A DNA stretch of 64,000 nt, taken from positions 1-64,000 of the forward strand of contig NCEA01000014.1 in NCBI GenBank assembly GCA_002280515.1. Reading direction: 5' to 3'. This DNA is from Rhodobacterales bacterium 32-67-9. GTDB lineage: Bacteria; Pseudomonadota; Alphaproteobacteria; Rhodobacterales; Rhodobacteraceae. Below the pieces are notes generated by a model, which saw only the letters and a program-made list of their open reading frames with translations, did not search any database and was not told the DNA's origin. Made by a program: the position numbers and the translations under genes. This document shows positions 34,853 to 44,620 of this stretch, one piece after another. The stretch's first letter is position 1; each line of letters starts with the position of its first letter.

Positions 34853-35893
34853 TCAGTCGAAGATTCCCGTCACCCGCCCGAGCAGCATGAAGGCACGTGC
34901 CGTGCGCGTCTCGGCCAGGGCCGCGATGTCCTGGTCGCTGGCGTTCTTCTCGAACTCGGAAAAGGTCTTGTCGAACTGCCGCAGGAAGTGGTGGGCGGCA
35001 TCGCGGAAGATGGTGTCCTGACGCATCCGGCCGGCTGTCAGGGCAAGGCTGGAACGGTCGCGCACCCCGCCGAGGGCGGCGATCGTGCGGCCGCGTTCGC
35101 CTTGCGCAAAACGGCGCCAGATCTCGGGCCGCGCCCGGTCGGGGCGCAGGTCGTCCATGTAGATCCCGTCCTGGCTGAGCAGTGTCAGCGCATCCTGCGC
35201 CGCGCGGATCAGCTTGGCCAGCGCCCGGTCGTCGAGCGCCCGGCGCAGCGCGCGGAAGCCCTCCTTGTCATTGGCGTTGTCAGGGAAATTCAGCGACTTG
35301 ATGAAATCCGCCACCGAGACCGGGTTGGTCATCGGTTCGGCCGGCGTGCCAAGCGCCAGGGCCGGCTGGTCGTCGCCCGCAGCCGCCGGTTTGGGCGCGG
35401 CGAGGGCCGCCTTGCGCTCGGCCGAGGGCTGGAGCGTCTGGTCGTCGCGACGCGAGGTGAAGGTGGCGATGGCGCTTTCGGTCTGTCGCGCCGAGGCCGC
35501 GATCTCCTCCAGCCGCTTCTCGACCGAGGGCTTGGTCAGTCCGGACTGCGACTGGCTCACATAGGCGTGGCGCATCGCGTCGATCGCCGCCTGCAGGCGC
35601 TGCGATTCCGATTTCATCGTCCGCGCGGTCCTGAGCGTGATCGCCGCGATCCAGATCAGCGCGATTGGCAGGAAGATGGCCACCAGCACCATGATCGTGC
35701 CCAAGGGGCCGCCGGAGCCGTCGCTGTCGCCCGCGAAAAGGAAGAATCCGCCGACGAGCGCGAGCCAGAGCAGGCTGACGGCACCGGCGACGAGGTCGCC
35801 TGGCGCGATGGCCGGCTCTTCCGCCGGGCGCGAATAGAGCCCGAAATCGGCGCGCGGGGCGCTGCCGGTTTCCGCTGTTTGCTCTTCTGCCAT
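34853..35893 (-). CDS. Hypothetical protein with two membrane helices
   Basis: 346 residues. Two hydrophobic helices lie at about residues 35-54 and 67-88. A coiled-coil-like segment (SESQRLQAAIDAMRHAY, then VEKRLEEIAASARQTESAI) and a soluble C-terminal domain (LIRAAQDALTLLSQDGIYMDDLRPDRARP) follow. It is 21 bases downstream of greA on the same strand. The function is not recognised. Confidence 0.7.
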   Translation of the reverse strand: MAEEQTAETGSAPRADFGLYSRPAEEPAIAPGDLVAGAVSLLWLALVGGFFLFAGDSDGSGGPLGTIMVLVAIFLPIALIWIAAITLRTARTMKSESQRLQAAIDAMRHAYVSQSQSGLTKPSVEKRLEEIAASARQTESAIATFTSRRDDQTLQPSAERKAALAAPKPAAAGDDQPALALGTPAEPMTNPVSVADFIKSLNFPDNANDKEGFRALRRALDDRALAKLIRAAQDALTLLSQDGIYMDDLRPDRARPEIWRRFAQGERGRTIAALGGVRDRSSLALTAGRMRQDTIFRDAAHHFLRQFDKTFSEFEKNASDQDIAALAETRTARAFMLLGRVTGIFD

Positions 35894-35914
35894 CTATTGC
35901 CCTCCGCGCCGGCT

Positions 35915-36385
35915 TCAGACGTAGCGAATACTCAGAACTTCATAACTCTTCTCGCCGCCGGGGGTGCGCACCTCGACGCTGTCGCCTTCGTCCTTGCCGA
36001 TCAGCGCCCTGGCAAGCGGTGAACGGATGTTGAGCAGTCCCGCCTCGATGTCGGCCTCTGCCTCGCCGACGATCTGGTAGGTCTTTTCCTCGTCGCTGTC
36101 CTCGTCGACGAGGGTGACGGTCGCGCCGAACTTGATCGCGCCGGAAAGCTTGGTGGGGTCGATGACCTCGGCCCGCGACAGCAGCGACTCGATTTCCTTG
36201 ATGCGGCCCTCGACAAAGCTCTGGCGTTCACGCGCCGCATGGTATTCGGCGTTCTCCGACAGGTCGCCATGTTCGCGCGCCTCGGCAATCGCCTTGATCA
36301 CGGCGGGGCGTTCCACCGACTTCAGGGCTTTCAGTTCCTGGTCGAGCGCGGCATGGCCAGCGCGGGTCATTGGTATCTTTTCCAT
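35915..36385 (-). CDS. greA: Transcription elongation factor GreA
   Basis: 156 residues from the ATG at 36385, giving [11 protein letters not shown]; an upstream extension in frame is not GreA. The coiled-coil with [18 protein letters not shown] carries the acidic tip (Asp and Glu) that enters the RNA polymerase channel. GreA rescues stalled RNA polymerase. Confidence 0.95.
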   Translation of the reverse strand: MEKIPMTRAGHAALDQELKALKSVERPAVIKAIAEAREHGDLSENAEYHAARERQSFVEGRIKEIESLLSRAEVIDPTKLSGAIKFGATVTLVDEDSDEEKTYQIVGEAEADIEAGLLNIRSPLARALIGKDEGDSVEVRTPGGEKSYEVLSIRYV

Positions 36386-36530
36386 ATTCGCTCGTAATTT
36401 AGAACTGGCCCAAAAATTGCCCGGTTTATGCACGACACAAGCTGTAAATCCGGGATGCGGCCCCACGTCAATAGTAGGGGCTGGCTAAGCCCGTCGTGAG
36501 GCGGAAAAAGACCAGAAGGCTGCGGCGAAG

Positions 36531-37541
36531 TTGAAACTGTTCTTTCGGATCGTGCTTGTCTACGCGGCTGTGAGCCTTGGGGTGATTGTCGTTCTGCGCT
36601 ATCCCTCGCCTGCGCTCGCCTCTCAGGCAATGGCGGCGACGCGGACCTTTGGCCTGCAATTCACTGCTGCCGCGATCTACATGATGCCGCTTCTCCTTCT
36701 GGTGCCATTCGTGCTGGGCTGGCGCAGATTCGTCTCGCAACTTGGACTTGTCGGATACGCGGTCATGGGCAGCGTGACGTTGCAGGTGGCCTTTTCGTTC
36801 CTGAAGTCGGCAATCCCGATGATCGTTCCCTTCTATGCCGACCGTGCGCTTGCGGATGCGGACCGATGGCTGCACGGCGGCGCCGATCCCTGGGAACTTG
36901 CCCATCGCTGGACCGAGGGCCTGCCGGTCGATGCCCTGATGCCCGTCTACCTGTCGGTCTGGACCATCCCTGCCGTCGCCCTCGCCCTGGTGATCGCCGT
37001 TTCGGACCGCGATGCCGAGCGGACGGCGCGGTTCGTCCTGCTTTACCTGTCGTGCTGGATCGTTCTCGGCAACCTGTTCGCACTTGCCGGATCGTCAGTC
37101 GGGCCGGTGTTTTACGACGCGCTGATCGGCGGGGACCGCTTTGCGGGCCTCCATCGCGCGCTGGCCGAAAGCGGTTTGTCGAATGGCGCTGTCGGCGGCA
37201 TCCAGAGCTATCTCTGGACATCCTACACGGACCGGAGCATGGCCCTTGCGTCAGGCATTTCGGCATTTCCAAGCGTCCACGTCAGCATAGCGACGCTGAC
37301 CGCGATCTACATGGCGGAACGGAGCCGCTGGCTCCTGCTTCCCGGTCTCATCTTCGTGGCCACCATCCAGTTCCTGTCCGTCTACACGGGCTATCACTAT
37401 GCACTCGACGGATATTTCTCGATGTTGTTCGTCGTCGGGTTCTGGGCGGTCCTGCGCCGCATTCGGCTGACTGGTGCAGAGGGCGCAGTGGCGCGCTTCG
37501 CCCAGGTCCCGGACGCCCCCCTTGCGATACGCAGGGGTTGA
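36531..37541 (+). CDS. PAP2-like membrane phosphatase/phosphotransferase
   Basis: 336 residues from a TTG at 36531. About six transmembrane segments are apparent. SAFPSVHVSIAT and TGYHYALDGYFS are the two His-containing motifs of the PAP2-like Aur1/Ipt1 (PF14378) group. It probably acts on lipid phosphates or transfers an inositol-like head group. No strong ribosome binding site precedes the TTG. An ATG is available at 36630 but would lose the first helix. Confidence 0.75.
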   Translation: MKLFFRIVLVYAAVSLGVIVVLRYPSPALASQAMAATRTFGLQFTAAAIYMMPLLLLVPFVLGWRRFVSQLGLVGYAVMGSVTLQVAFSFLKSAIPMIVPFYADRALADADRWLHGGADPWELAHRWTEGLPVDALMPVYLSVWTIPAVALALVIAVSDRDAERTARFVLLYLSCWIVLGNLFALAGSSVGPVFYDALIGGDRFAGLHRALAESGLSNGAVGGIQSYLWTSYTDRSMALASGISAFPSVHVSIATLTAIYMAERSRWLLLPGLIFVATIQFLSVYTGYHYALDGYFSMLFVVGFWAVLRRIRLTGAEGAVARFAQVPDAPLAIRRG

Positions 37542-37649
37542 CAGAGCGTCCCTTTCGTCGCGGCGTTATTGTTGCCTCTGCCGCTGCGGTAGGCTAACGA
37601 TCTTGCGCGACGAAAGAGCCGAGCGAGAGCGCTGCGAAGGGGAGAAGGC

Positions 37650-39299
37650 ATGTCCGAGATGACGCGCGAATCTATGGAATATGACGTGGTGATCGTCGGG
37701 GCGGGGCCGGCGGGGTTGTCGGCGGCGATCCGGCTGAAGCAGCTTGACGCCGACCTCAATGTCGTCGTGCTGGAAAAAGGCTCCGAGGTCGGCGCGCATA
37801 TCCTCTCGGGCGCGGTTCTCGATCCCTGCGGTCTCGACGCGCTGATGCCGGACTGGCGGGAACGGGGCGCGCCGATCAAGACCGAAGTGAAGCGCGACAA
37901 CTTCTACATCCTCGGCGAAGGCGGGCAGGTCCGCATCCCGAACTGGCCGATGCCGCCCCTGATGAACAATCACGGCAAGTACATCGTCTCGATGGCCAAT
38001 GTCTGCCGCTGGATGGCGGGCGAGGCCGAGGCGCTGGGCGTGGAGATCTTTCCCGGTTTCGCCGCATCCGAACTCGTCTACGGCGACAAGGGCGAGGTGA
38101 AGGGCGTCGTTGCCGGGGTGATGGGGCTCAACGCCGACGGCACGCCCGGCCCGAATTACGAGCCGGGGATGGAACTGCATGGCAAGTATGTCTTCCTCTC
38201 GGAAGGGGTGCGCGGCTCGCTCGCCAAGGAGGTCATCGCAAAATTCGACCTCTCCAAGGGCCATTGCCCGCAGAAATTCGGCCTTGGCATGAAGGAGATC
38301 TGGGAGATCGACCCCGCCAAGCACCGCGAGGGCACCGTCACCCACACCTCCGGCTGGCCGCTTGGCAAGAATGCCGGGGGCGGGTCCTTCATCTATCACC
38401 TTGAGAACAACCAGGTCTATGTCGGTTTCGTGGTTCACCTGAACTACGAGAACCCGCATCTTTATCCCTACATGGAGTTCCAGCGCTTCAAGCATCACCC
38501 GATGGTGGCGGAGCTTCTTAAGGGCGGCAAGCGCGAGGCCTACGGCGCCCGCGCGATCAGCGAAGGCGGCTGGCAGTCGATCCCGAAAGTGGTGGCGCCG
38601 GGCGTGGCGCTTCTCGGCTGTTCGGCGGGCCTCGTGAACGTGCCGCGGATCAAGGGCAACCACAATGCGATGCTCTCGGGCAAGGCGGCGGCCGAGGCGG
38701 CGTTCGAGGCGATGAAGGCCGGGCGGTCGGGTGACGAACTGGCGGCCTACGAGGCCGACCTGCGCTCCGGCCCCATCGCCAAGGACCTCAAGAAGGTCCG
38801 CAACGTGAAGCCGATGTGGTCGCGCTGGGGCTTCCTCGCGAGCCTGACGCTCGGCGGCTTCGACATGTGGACAAACAACCTCTTCGGGCTCTCGCTCTTC
38901 GGCACGCTTAAGCACCGCAAATCGGACGCCGCGGCGACCGGCGAGGCGTCGAAATTCCCGAAGATCGACTATCCGAAGCCCGACGGGGTTCTCTCTTTCG
39001 ACCGGCTGACCAATGTCAGCTTCTCGGCGACGAACCACGAGGAAAGCCAGCCCTGCCACCTGAAACTCAAGGATCCCACGGTCCCGATCAAGGTGAACCT
39101 GCCGAAATACGACGAGCCGGCACAGCGCTATTGCCCGGCTGGCGTCTACGAGGTGCTGGAAGGGGACGGCGGCCCGCGGTTCCAGATCAACTTCCAGAAC
39201 TGCGTCCACTGCAAGACCTGCGATATCAAGGACCCGAGCCAGAACATCAACTGGACCACGCCGCAGGGCGGCGACGGGCCGAACTATCCGAACATGTAA
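37650..39299 (+). CDS. Electron-transfer flavoprotein-ubiquinone oxidoreductase
   Basis: 549 residues, family length. It starts with an FAD-binding VIVGAGPAGLSAA (about residues 13-25) and has GCSAGLVNVPRIKG and near the C-terminus NFQNCVHCKTCDIKDPSQN, which together with CPAGVYE supplies the 4Fe-4S cysteines. It passes electrons from acyl-CoA dehydrogenases through ETF to ubiquinone, so it is a partner of the dehydrogenase at 30.8 kb. Confidence 0.95.
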   Translation: MSEMTRESMEYDVVIVGAGPAGLSAAIRLKQLDADLNVVVLEKGSEVGAHILSGAVLDPCGLDALMPDWRERGAPIKTEVKRDNFYILGEGGQVRIPNWPMPPLMNNHGKYIVSMANVCRWMAGEAEALGVEIFPGFAASELVYGDKGEVKGVVAGVMGLNADGTPGPNYEPGMELHGKYVFLSEGVRGSLAKEVIAKFDLSKGHCPQKFGLGMKEIWEIDPAKHREGTVTHTSGWPLGKNAGGGSFIYHLENNQVYVGFVVHLNYENPHLYPYMEFQRFKHHPMVAELLKGGKREAYGARAISEGGWQSIPKVVAPGVALLGCSAGLVNVPRIKGNHNAMLSGKAAAEAAFEAMKAGRSGDELAAYEADLRSGPIAKDLKKVRNVKPMWSRWGFLASLTLGGFDMWTNNLFGLSLFGTLKHRKSDAAATGEASKFPKIDYPKPDGVLSFDRLTNVSFSATNHEESQPCHLKLKDPTVPIKVNLPKYDEPAQRYCPAGVYEVLEGDGGPRFQINFQNCVHCKTCDIKDPSQNINWTTPQGGDGPNYPNM

Positions 39300-39409
39300 C
39301 ATTTCCGGCAGAAACGGGCTTGCGGGGCGTCCGAAAGGGCGCCCTGCATTGCTTTGGGCCAGCGCCCGGCTTAGGTTCGGGCGATGCCCATTCGGAAGGA
39401 CCCGGCACC

Positions 39410-41116
39410 GTGACATCCCTTTTGCGCCCGCTTCCCCTGATCCTCGCGCTCGGCCTCGGGGCCGGGATGCCCGCTCATGCCGGGGACGGGTTGGCAGGCC
39501 CCTATCTGGCCGGCCGGCTGGCGAGCTACGAATCCGACTATGTCGCGGCGACGGATTATTACACGCGGGCCCTTGCGGCAGACCCGGCGAACCCCGGCCT
39601 GATGGAGAACCTGGTGATTTCCCAGATCGGGCGCGGGGCGATCGACAAGGCGCTGGCCCCGGCGCTGCTCATCGCCGATCTCGGAGCAAAAAGCCAGGTT
39701 GCCGATCTGGTCGTGCTGTCAAACCTTGCCGCGAAAAAGGACTACGCCGGCGCCATTGCCGAGCTGGACAACGGCCGCAGCGCCGGGCCGCTGGTCGACG
39801 GATTGTTCCGTGCCTGGGCGCTGCTCGGGCTGGGCCAGATGTCGGATGCGACGGCGTCCTTCGACAAGGTCTCCGAAGCCTCGGGCAGCCGCGCCTTCGG
39901 GCTTTACCACAAGGCGCTTGCGCTGGCATCCGTCGGCGATTTCGAAGGCGCCGACCGGATCTTCTCGGGCGAGGAGGGCGGTCCCCTGCGCGCGACGCGG
40001 CGCGGCGTTCTTGCCCATGCCCAGATCCTCAGCCAGCTGGAGCGCAACGCTGATGCGGTCGAACTGATCGACAAGACGATGGGCGAGGCGATCGACCCGG
40101 CCTTTGCCGCGCTGCGCGACGAGTTGAAGGCGGGCAAGCCGCTCCCGTTCACGGTCGTCACCTCTCCGACCGACGGCCTCGCGGAGGTCTTCTATACCGT
40201 TGCCACGGCGCTGAACGGCGAATCGTCGGACGTGAACACGCTGGCCTATGCCCGGATGGCCGAATACCTCGCGCCGGGCCAATCGGACGCGGTGCTTCTC
40301 TCAGCCACGATCCTCGAGGCGCAGGGGCAGTACGATCTGGCGACCGAAACGTTCAACCGCATTCCGCGCGACGATCCGGCCTATGTCGCGGCCGAGCTTG
40401 GCCGCACCGACGCGCTTATCGCCGCCGGCCGGGTCGATGCGGCGATCGAGGCGTTGCAGCAACTGGCCAAGACCGTGCCGGGCCGTGCCGACATCTGGGG
40501 CGCGCTGGGCGACACCTTCCGCCGCCAGGAACGCTACGCGGAGGCGGTCGATGCCTATGATCAGGCCATTGCCACCTTCACGACCGATGAACCGGGCCAG
40601 TGGGTGGTCTATTACACCCGCGGCATCGCCAACGAACGCGAGGAGAACTGGCAGAAGGCCGAGGCCGATTTCCGCAAGGCGCTGGAGCTGCGACCCGATC
40701 AGCCGGCGGTGCTGAACTACCTCGGCTATTCCTATCTGGAGATGAACACCAATCTCGACGAAGCGCTCGACATGATCGAACGCGCCGTCGCGGCGCGGCC
40801 CGATGACGGTGCCATCGTCGACAGCCTTGGCTGGGCGCTCTTTCGGCTCGGGCGCTATGACGACGCGGTGACGCAGCTTGAGCAGGCGGTGCAGCTGATG
40901 CCGGTCGATCCGGTGGTCAATGACCACCTCGGCGATGTCTACTGGGCCGTCGACCGCAAGCGCGAGGCGGAGTTCCAGTGGCGCCGGGCGCTCTCGTTCG
41001 AGCCGGACACCGAGGAGGAGGCCGCGCGCATCCGCCGCAAGATCGAGGTCGGGCTTGACGTGGTCCTGAAGGAAGAGGGTGCGAAACCCCTCGCCATCAC
41101 GAAGAATGGCAATTGA
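39410..41116 (+). CDS. TPR-repeat secreted protein
   Basis: 568 residues from a GTG at 39410; GGAAGGA lies about ten bases before it. The first 25 residues form a signal peptide (ending AHAG). Then come many tetratricopeptide repeats, for example [16 protein letters not shown]-like and [22 protein letters not shown] blocks. It is likely periplasmic or outer-membrane associated. The stop overlaps ispE by 11 bases. Confidence 0.85.
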   Translation: MTSLLRPLPLILALGLGAGMPAHAGDGLAGPYLAGRLASYESDYVAATDYYTRALAADPANPGLMENLVISQIGRGAIDKALAPALLIADLGAKSQVADLVVLSNLAAKKDYAGAIAELDNGRSAGPLVDGLFRAWALLGLGQMSDATASFDKVSEASGSRAFGLYHKALALASVGDFEGADRIFSGEEGGPLRATRRGVLAHAQILSQLERNADAVELIDKTMGEAIDPAFAALRDELKAGKPLPFTVVTSPTDGLAEVFYTVATALNGESSDVNTLAYARMAEYLAPGQSDAVLLSATILEAQGQYDLATETFNRIPRDDPAYVAAELGRTDALIAAGRVDAAIEALQQLAKTVPGRADIWGALGDTFRRQERYAEAVDAYDQAIATFTTDEPGQWVVYYTRGIANEREENWQKAEADFRKALELRPDQPAVLNYLGYSYLEMNTNLDEALDMIERAVAARPDDGAIVDSLGWALFRLGRYDDAVTQLEQAVQLMPVDPVVNDHLGDVYWAVDRKREAEFQWRRALSFEPDTEEEAARIRRKIEVGLDVVLKEEGAKPLAITKNGN

Positions 41117-41963
41117 AGTCGCGGCGCCGGCCAAGCTGAACCTTGCGCTGCATGTCACGGGCCTGCGGGCGGACGGGTATCACCTGCTCGACAGTCTCGT
41201 CGTCTTTGCCGATATCGGCGACCGGGTCCGGGTCGGCCCGGCCGACCGCCTGTCGCTGGAGATCACCGGCCCGGAATCCGCCGGCCTGAGTGCCGGCGAG
41301 GACAACCTTGTCCTGCGCGCGGCGCGAAGCTTCGCCGCCGGGGGCGGGGCGAAGATCGTCCTTGAGAAAAACCTGCCGGTCGCGTCCGGCATTGGCGGCG
41401 GTTCGGCCGATGCGGCGGCGACGCTGACGGCGCTGGCGCGGCTCTGGGGGCGGACGCCGCCGGATGACCGGGCGATCCTCGCGCTCGGCGCCGACGTTCC
41501 GGTCTGCCTTGCCGGACGACCGGCGCGCATGTCGGGGATCGGCGAGGCGCTGGCGCCGGTGCCGCCATTGCCCGAGGGCCTTGCCGTCGTTCTGGTCAAT
41601 CCGCGCGTGCCGGTGGCGACCCCGGCCGTCTTCGGCGCGCTTGCCCACAAGGACAATCCGGCGATGGCGGCGATCCCCGGGGCATTCGCGGATGCAGCGG
41701 CGCTGGCCGGCTGGCTGACGCGCCAGCGCAACGACCTCGAGGCGCCGGCGATCCGGACGGCGCCGGTCATCGCGACGGTTCTCGACAGCATCGCCGCCAC
41801 AGGGCCGCTTCTGACACGGATGTCCGGTTCCGGCGCGACATCGTTCGGGCTTTTCGGCGCTTTCGCTCCGGCGGCGGCGGCGGCGGCCGAACTGGCGGCC
41901 GCGCATCCCGGCTGGTGGGTGCGCGCGGCGCGCCTTCTTCCGTCGCCTGGCCGAGGGCGGTGA
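41106..41963 (+). CDS. ispE: 4-diphosphocytidyl-2-C-methyl-D-erythritol kinase
   Basis: 285 residues from the ATG at 41106. GHMP-kinase motifs: [13 protein letters not shown] near the start and [18 protein letters not shown] in the middle (ATP loop), with the C-terminal [12 protein letters not shown]. It phosphorylates CDP-ME in the MEP isoprenoid pathway. It overlaps the preceding TPR gene and ends 36 bases before the convergent polyprenyl synthetase. Confidence 0.93.
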   Translation: MAIEVAAPAKLNLALHVTGLRADGYHLLDSLVVFADIGDRVRVGPADRLSLEITGPESAGLSAGEDNLVLRAARSFAAGGGAKIVLEKNLPVASGIGGGSADAAATLTALARLWGRTPPDDRAILALGADVPVCLAGRPARMSGIGEALAPVPPLPEGLAVVLVNPRVPVATPAVFGALAHKDNPAMAAIPGAFADAAALAGWLTRQRNDLEAPAIRTAPVIATVLDSIAATGPLLTRMSGSGATSFGLFGAFAPAAAAAAELAAAHPGWWVRAARLLPSPGRGR

Positions 41964-41999
41964 AGGAATCGCCGGGATCAGACCGCCTGAGACCGGCTG

Positions 42000-43001
42000 T
42001 CAGCTGACGCGGGCGACGACGTAATCCGCAAGGTCCGACAGCATGTCGCGAAGCTCGTGCCGGGGCAGGGCGGCAATCGCCGTCTTCGCCCTCGCGACCC
42101 ACCCGAGCGCATCGGCGCGCGTCGCCTCCATCGTCCCGTGCCGCGCCATCAGCGCCAGTGCCTCTTCCAGATCGCCCTCGCGCTGGTCGCCCTTCTCGAT
42201 GACCCGGCGCCAGAAGTCGCGTTCCGCCGGTGTCGCCTTCGCCACCGCCTTGATCACCGGCAGCGTCAGCTTGCGTTCGCGGAAATCGTCGCCGACGTTC
42301 TTGCCGATCGTGGCGCTGGTTCCGCCGTAGTCCAGCAGATCGTCGGCTATCTGGAACGCGATGCCGAGCGCGTCACCGTAGACATGAAGTGCCGTGATCT
42401 GATCCTCGGACGTTCCGGCGATGACGCCGCCGACCTCGGTCGCGGCGGAAAAAAGCGCCGCCGTCTTGCCCCGCACGACCTTGAGGTAGGTGCCTTCATC
42501 CGTGCGCAGATCCTGCGCCGCGGTCAGTTGCAGCACCTCGCCTTCGGCGATCGTGGCCGAGGCGTTGGCGAGGATGTCGAGCACCCGGAGCGATCCGGTC
42601 TCGGTCATGAGCTGGAAGGCGCGCGCAAAAAGGTAGTCGCCGACGAGGACCGAGGACTTGTTGTCCCAGAGCAGGTTCGCCGTCGGCCGCCCGCGTCGCT
42701 GGGCACTTTCGTCCACCACGTCGTCGTGCAGAAGCGTCGCGGTATGGATGAACTCCACCGTCGCGGCCAGCCGGATATGATGGTCGCCGCCATAGCCGCA
42801 AAGCCGCGCAGCGGCGAGGGTCAGCATCGGCCGCAGCCGCTTGCCGCCGGCCTCGACCAGATGCGCCGTCACCTCGGGAATCCGCGGGGCGTGTTCCGAC
42901 GCCATCCGCGTGCGGATCAGTGCGTTCACCCGCTCCATATCGGCTGCGAGAAGGGCACTCAGCCGGTCAAGGGGTTTCTGCGCGGTCTCGTCCAGGCTCA
43001 T
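42000..43001 (-). CDS. ispB: Polyprenyl diphosphate synthase (octaprenyl/decaprenyl-type)
   Basis: 333 residues from the ATG at 43001; frame continues upstream without family likeness. Two Asp-rich motifs: LLHDDVVDESAQRRG and QIADDLLDYGG. They bind the diphosphate of allylic and homoallylic substrates. The product is the side chain of ubiquinone, linking it with ubiA. Confidence 0.92.
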   Translation of the reverse strand: MSLDETAQKPLDRLSALLAADMERVNALIRTRMASEHAPRIPEVTAHLVEAGGKRLRPMLTLAAARLCGYGGDHHIRLAATVEFIHTATLLHDDVVDESAQRRGRPTANLLWDNKSSVLVGDYLFARAFQLMTETGSLRVLDILANASATIAEGEVLQLTAAQDLRTDEGTYLKVVRGKTAALFSAATEVGGVIAGTSEDQITALHVYGDALGIAFQIADDLLDYGGTSATIGKNVGDDFRERKLTLPVIKAVAKATPAERDFWRRVIEKGDQREGDLEEALALMARHGTMEATRADALGWVARAKTAIAALPRHELRDMLSDLADYVVARVS

Positions 43002-43055
43002 ATGGTTTCCATGGCACCTCGACAAAGCTGGTGCTCTGTCCTTAAGTCTTGGATT

Positions 43056-43265
43056 ATGAAAGAGCTTCTTAGTACCACTGACCCAACCAAAATCGCATTT
43101 GCGACAGCTCTTCTCGACGCTGAGGGTATAACGGCGTTTCAGATGGACGTCCACATGAGCGTGCTAGAAGGATCCATTGGCATTTTGCCGCGCCGGCTGA
43201 TGGTGCGGGATGCCGATCTCTTCATGGCGCGGGCGATCCTGAAGGACAACGGGATCGAGCTTTGA
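43056..43265 (+). CDS. DUF2007-family protein
   Basis: 69 residues from the ATG at 43056: MKELLSTTDPTKIAFATALLDAEGI, in pieces, then MSVLEGSIGILPRRLMVRDADLFMARAILKDNGIEL. This is the small DUF2007 fold with a putative signal-transducing, PII-like-size core. It is divergent from ispB and 1 base ahead of a methyltransferase gene, so it is probably co-transcribed with that gene. Confidence 0.85.
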   Translation: MKELLSTTDPTKIAFATALLDAEGITAFQMDVHMSVLEGSIGILPRRLMVRDADLFMARAILKDNGIEL

Positions 43266-43266
43266 G

Positions 43267-44022
43267 ATGTTCGACGAAGCCGACCTGAGCGAGGATGCGT
43301 TTCTGGGTGGGCGGATTCGCATCGTCCAGCCGCGCCACGGCTACCGCGCGGCGATGGACCCGGTACTGCTTGCCGCCGCGGTGCCGGCGCGGGCCGGGGA
43401 CAGCGTGCTTGACCTCGGCTGCGGCGCCGGCGTGGCGAGCCTTTGTCTCGGCCACCGGGTGCCGGGTCTGCGCCTTGCCGGGCTTGAGCTTCAGCCGGCC
43501 TACGCCGCGCTGGCGCGGCGCAACGCGGCGGCGAACGGGCAGGAATTCGAGGTGCATGACGGTGATCTTGCGCGGTTGCCGGAGGGCCTGCGGGTGCGGA
43601 GCTTCGACCACGTGATCGCCAATCCGCCCTATTTCCCGGCAGGCGCCGGCACGCCCGCCGCCGATTGCGGCCGCGAGACGGCGCAGCGCGAGGCGACGCC
43701 TCTCGAGCTCTGGCTCGGCGTGGCGCTGCGCCGGCTTCGCCCCGGCGGCTGGCTGACGGTAATCCAGGCGGCGGAGCGGTTGCCCGAGCTTCTGGCAGGG
43801 CTGTGGTGCGGGGCGGGCAGCATCACGGCCCGGCCCGTCGCCGCGCGCCAGGGGCGGGAGGCGAATCGGGTGATCATTCAGGCCCGCAAGGGCGGCCGCG
43901 GCGCCTTTCGGCTGGCCGCGCCTTTCGTCCTGCACGAGGGTGCTGCGCATCTTCGCGACGGCGACGACCACAGCGCCGCCGCACGGGCGATTCTGCGCGA
44001 TGGTGCGGCGTTCTTGCTCTGA
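43267..44022 (+). CDS. tRNA1(Val) (adenine37-N6)-methyltransferase-like protein
   Basis: 251 residues. A class I AdoMet domain has VLDLGCGAGVASLCLGHR (about residues 47-64) and VIANPPYFPAG (about 118-128), which is an N6-adenine methyltransferase motif (NPPY). The early RIRIVQPRHGYRAAMDPVLLAA is typical of the TrmN6/YfiC group. It likely methylates A37 of tRNA-Val. Confidence 0.88.
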   Translation: MFDEADLSEDAFLGGRIRIVQPRHGYRAAMDPVLLAAAVPARAGDSVLDLGCGAGVASLCLGHRVPGLRLAGLELQPAYAALARRNAAANGQEFEVHDGDLARLPEGLRVRSFDHVIANPPYFPAGAGTPAADCGRETAQREATPLELWLGVALRRLRPGGWLTVIQAAERLPELLAGLWCGAGSITARPVAARQGREANRVIIQARKGGRGAFRLAAPFVLHEGAAHLRDGDDHSAAARAILRDGAAFLL

Positions 44023-44117
44023 CACCGTTAACGGCCGCGCAAGGATTTGCACGTCACCTTGTGATTGCGCGGAGGGTCACGGTTCCGCGTGACACGACTC
44101 ATCTTATGTGATGGGAT

Positions 44118-44133
44118 TGTGACAGGTTTCACA
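44118..44133. promoter_or_regulatory. CRP-type palindrome before ydcH-like gene
   Basis: TGTGA-CAGGTT-TCACA is an exact TGTGA-N6-TCACA dyad. It lies 15 bases before the start of the small gene and just upstream of its GGAGAGG, so a bound CRP/FNR-type protein would block expression. Such a site is only suggestive without knowledge of the regulators in this organism. Confidence 0.35.
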
Positions 44134-44148
44134 GGAGAGGAGACACCG

Positions 44149-44316
44149 ATGTCGCTGGGTTCGCACCTGCAAGAACTTCGGAAGAAACATCAATCCCTGT
44201 CAGAGGCCGTAGAGGAGGCGTTGCGCCATCCCGGCACCGATGACCTCGTCATCGCTGACATGAAAAAGCAGAAATTGCGGATCAAGGAAGAAATCACCCG
44301 GCTGAGCGAAAACTGA
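44149..44316 (+). CDS. DUF465 protein (YdcH family)
   Basis: 55 residues: MSLGSHLQELRKKHQSLSEAVEEALRH then DDLVIADMKKQKLRIKEEITRL. This is the small helical-hairpin YdcH/DUF465 family of unknown function. A clear GGAGAGGAG lies before the ATG. It lies alone after the methyltransferase gene. Confidence 0.88.
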   Translation: MSLGSHLQELRKKHQSLSEAVEEALRHPGTDDLVIADMKKQKLRIKEEITRLSEN

Positions 44317-44571
44317 TCCTCGCCGCCGCCACGATACGTCGGTTGGCGACGGGCAGGTTCAATCGCATGGCCAGAAACACGACCCTGCCGCGCTGACCTA
44401 TCGCGGGGAGGTGCGGCAGGTTTGTGATCGGCGTCATTGAGAATGGCCGCGCGTCCGGTCGGATTGTGCGGAAGATACCTTTCGGGCGCAGATTTTTTTT
44501 CACGACATGGTCGGGCCAGGCAACGCGGGCAATCGCGACGCGCCGGTCTTTGCATGGCCCGAAAAAATGAC
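44317..44571. other. Non-coding stretch between ydcH-like gene and phbB terminator
   Basis: This region of about 255 bases has no convincing gene. A minus-strand frame of about 100 codons crosses it and the terminator, with an Arg/Ala-rich composition unlike a protein. A run of eight Ts at 44493-44500 and several short dyads are present. No RNA gene was recognised. Confidence 0.5.
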
Positions 44572-44601
44572 GAAGGGCCGGTCGCGCGCGACCGGCCCTT
44601 C
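44572..44601 (-). terminator. Terminator after phbB
   Basis: GAAGGGCCGGTCGCGC and its complement GCGCGACCGGCCCTTC form a nearly perfect stem. On the minus strand, T-rich sequence (TCATTTTTTC) follows. It ends the phbA-phbB transcript. Confidence 0.75.
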
Positions 44602-44620
44602 GCAAATCCTGCAGCCGACG

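Noticed and set aside
37566-39416. A minus-strand open frame of about 616 codons opposite ETF-QO
   Set aside because: Antisense shadow; the plus strand encodes full ETF-QO with FAD and iron-sulfur motifs.
44294-44605. A minus-strand frame of 103 codons beside phbB
   Set aside because: It spans the phbB terminator, is Arg/Ala-rich, and has no ribosome binding site or known motif.
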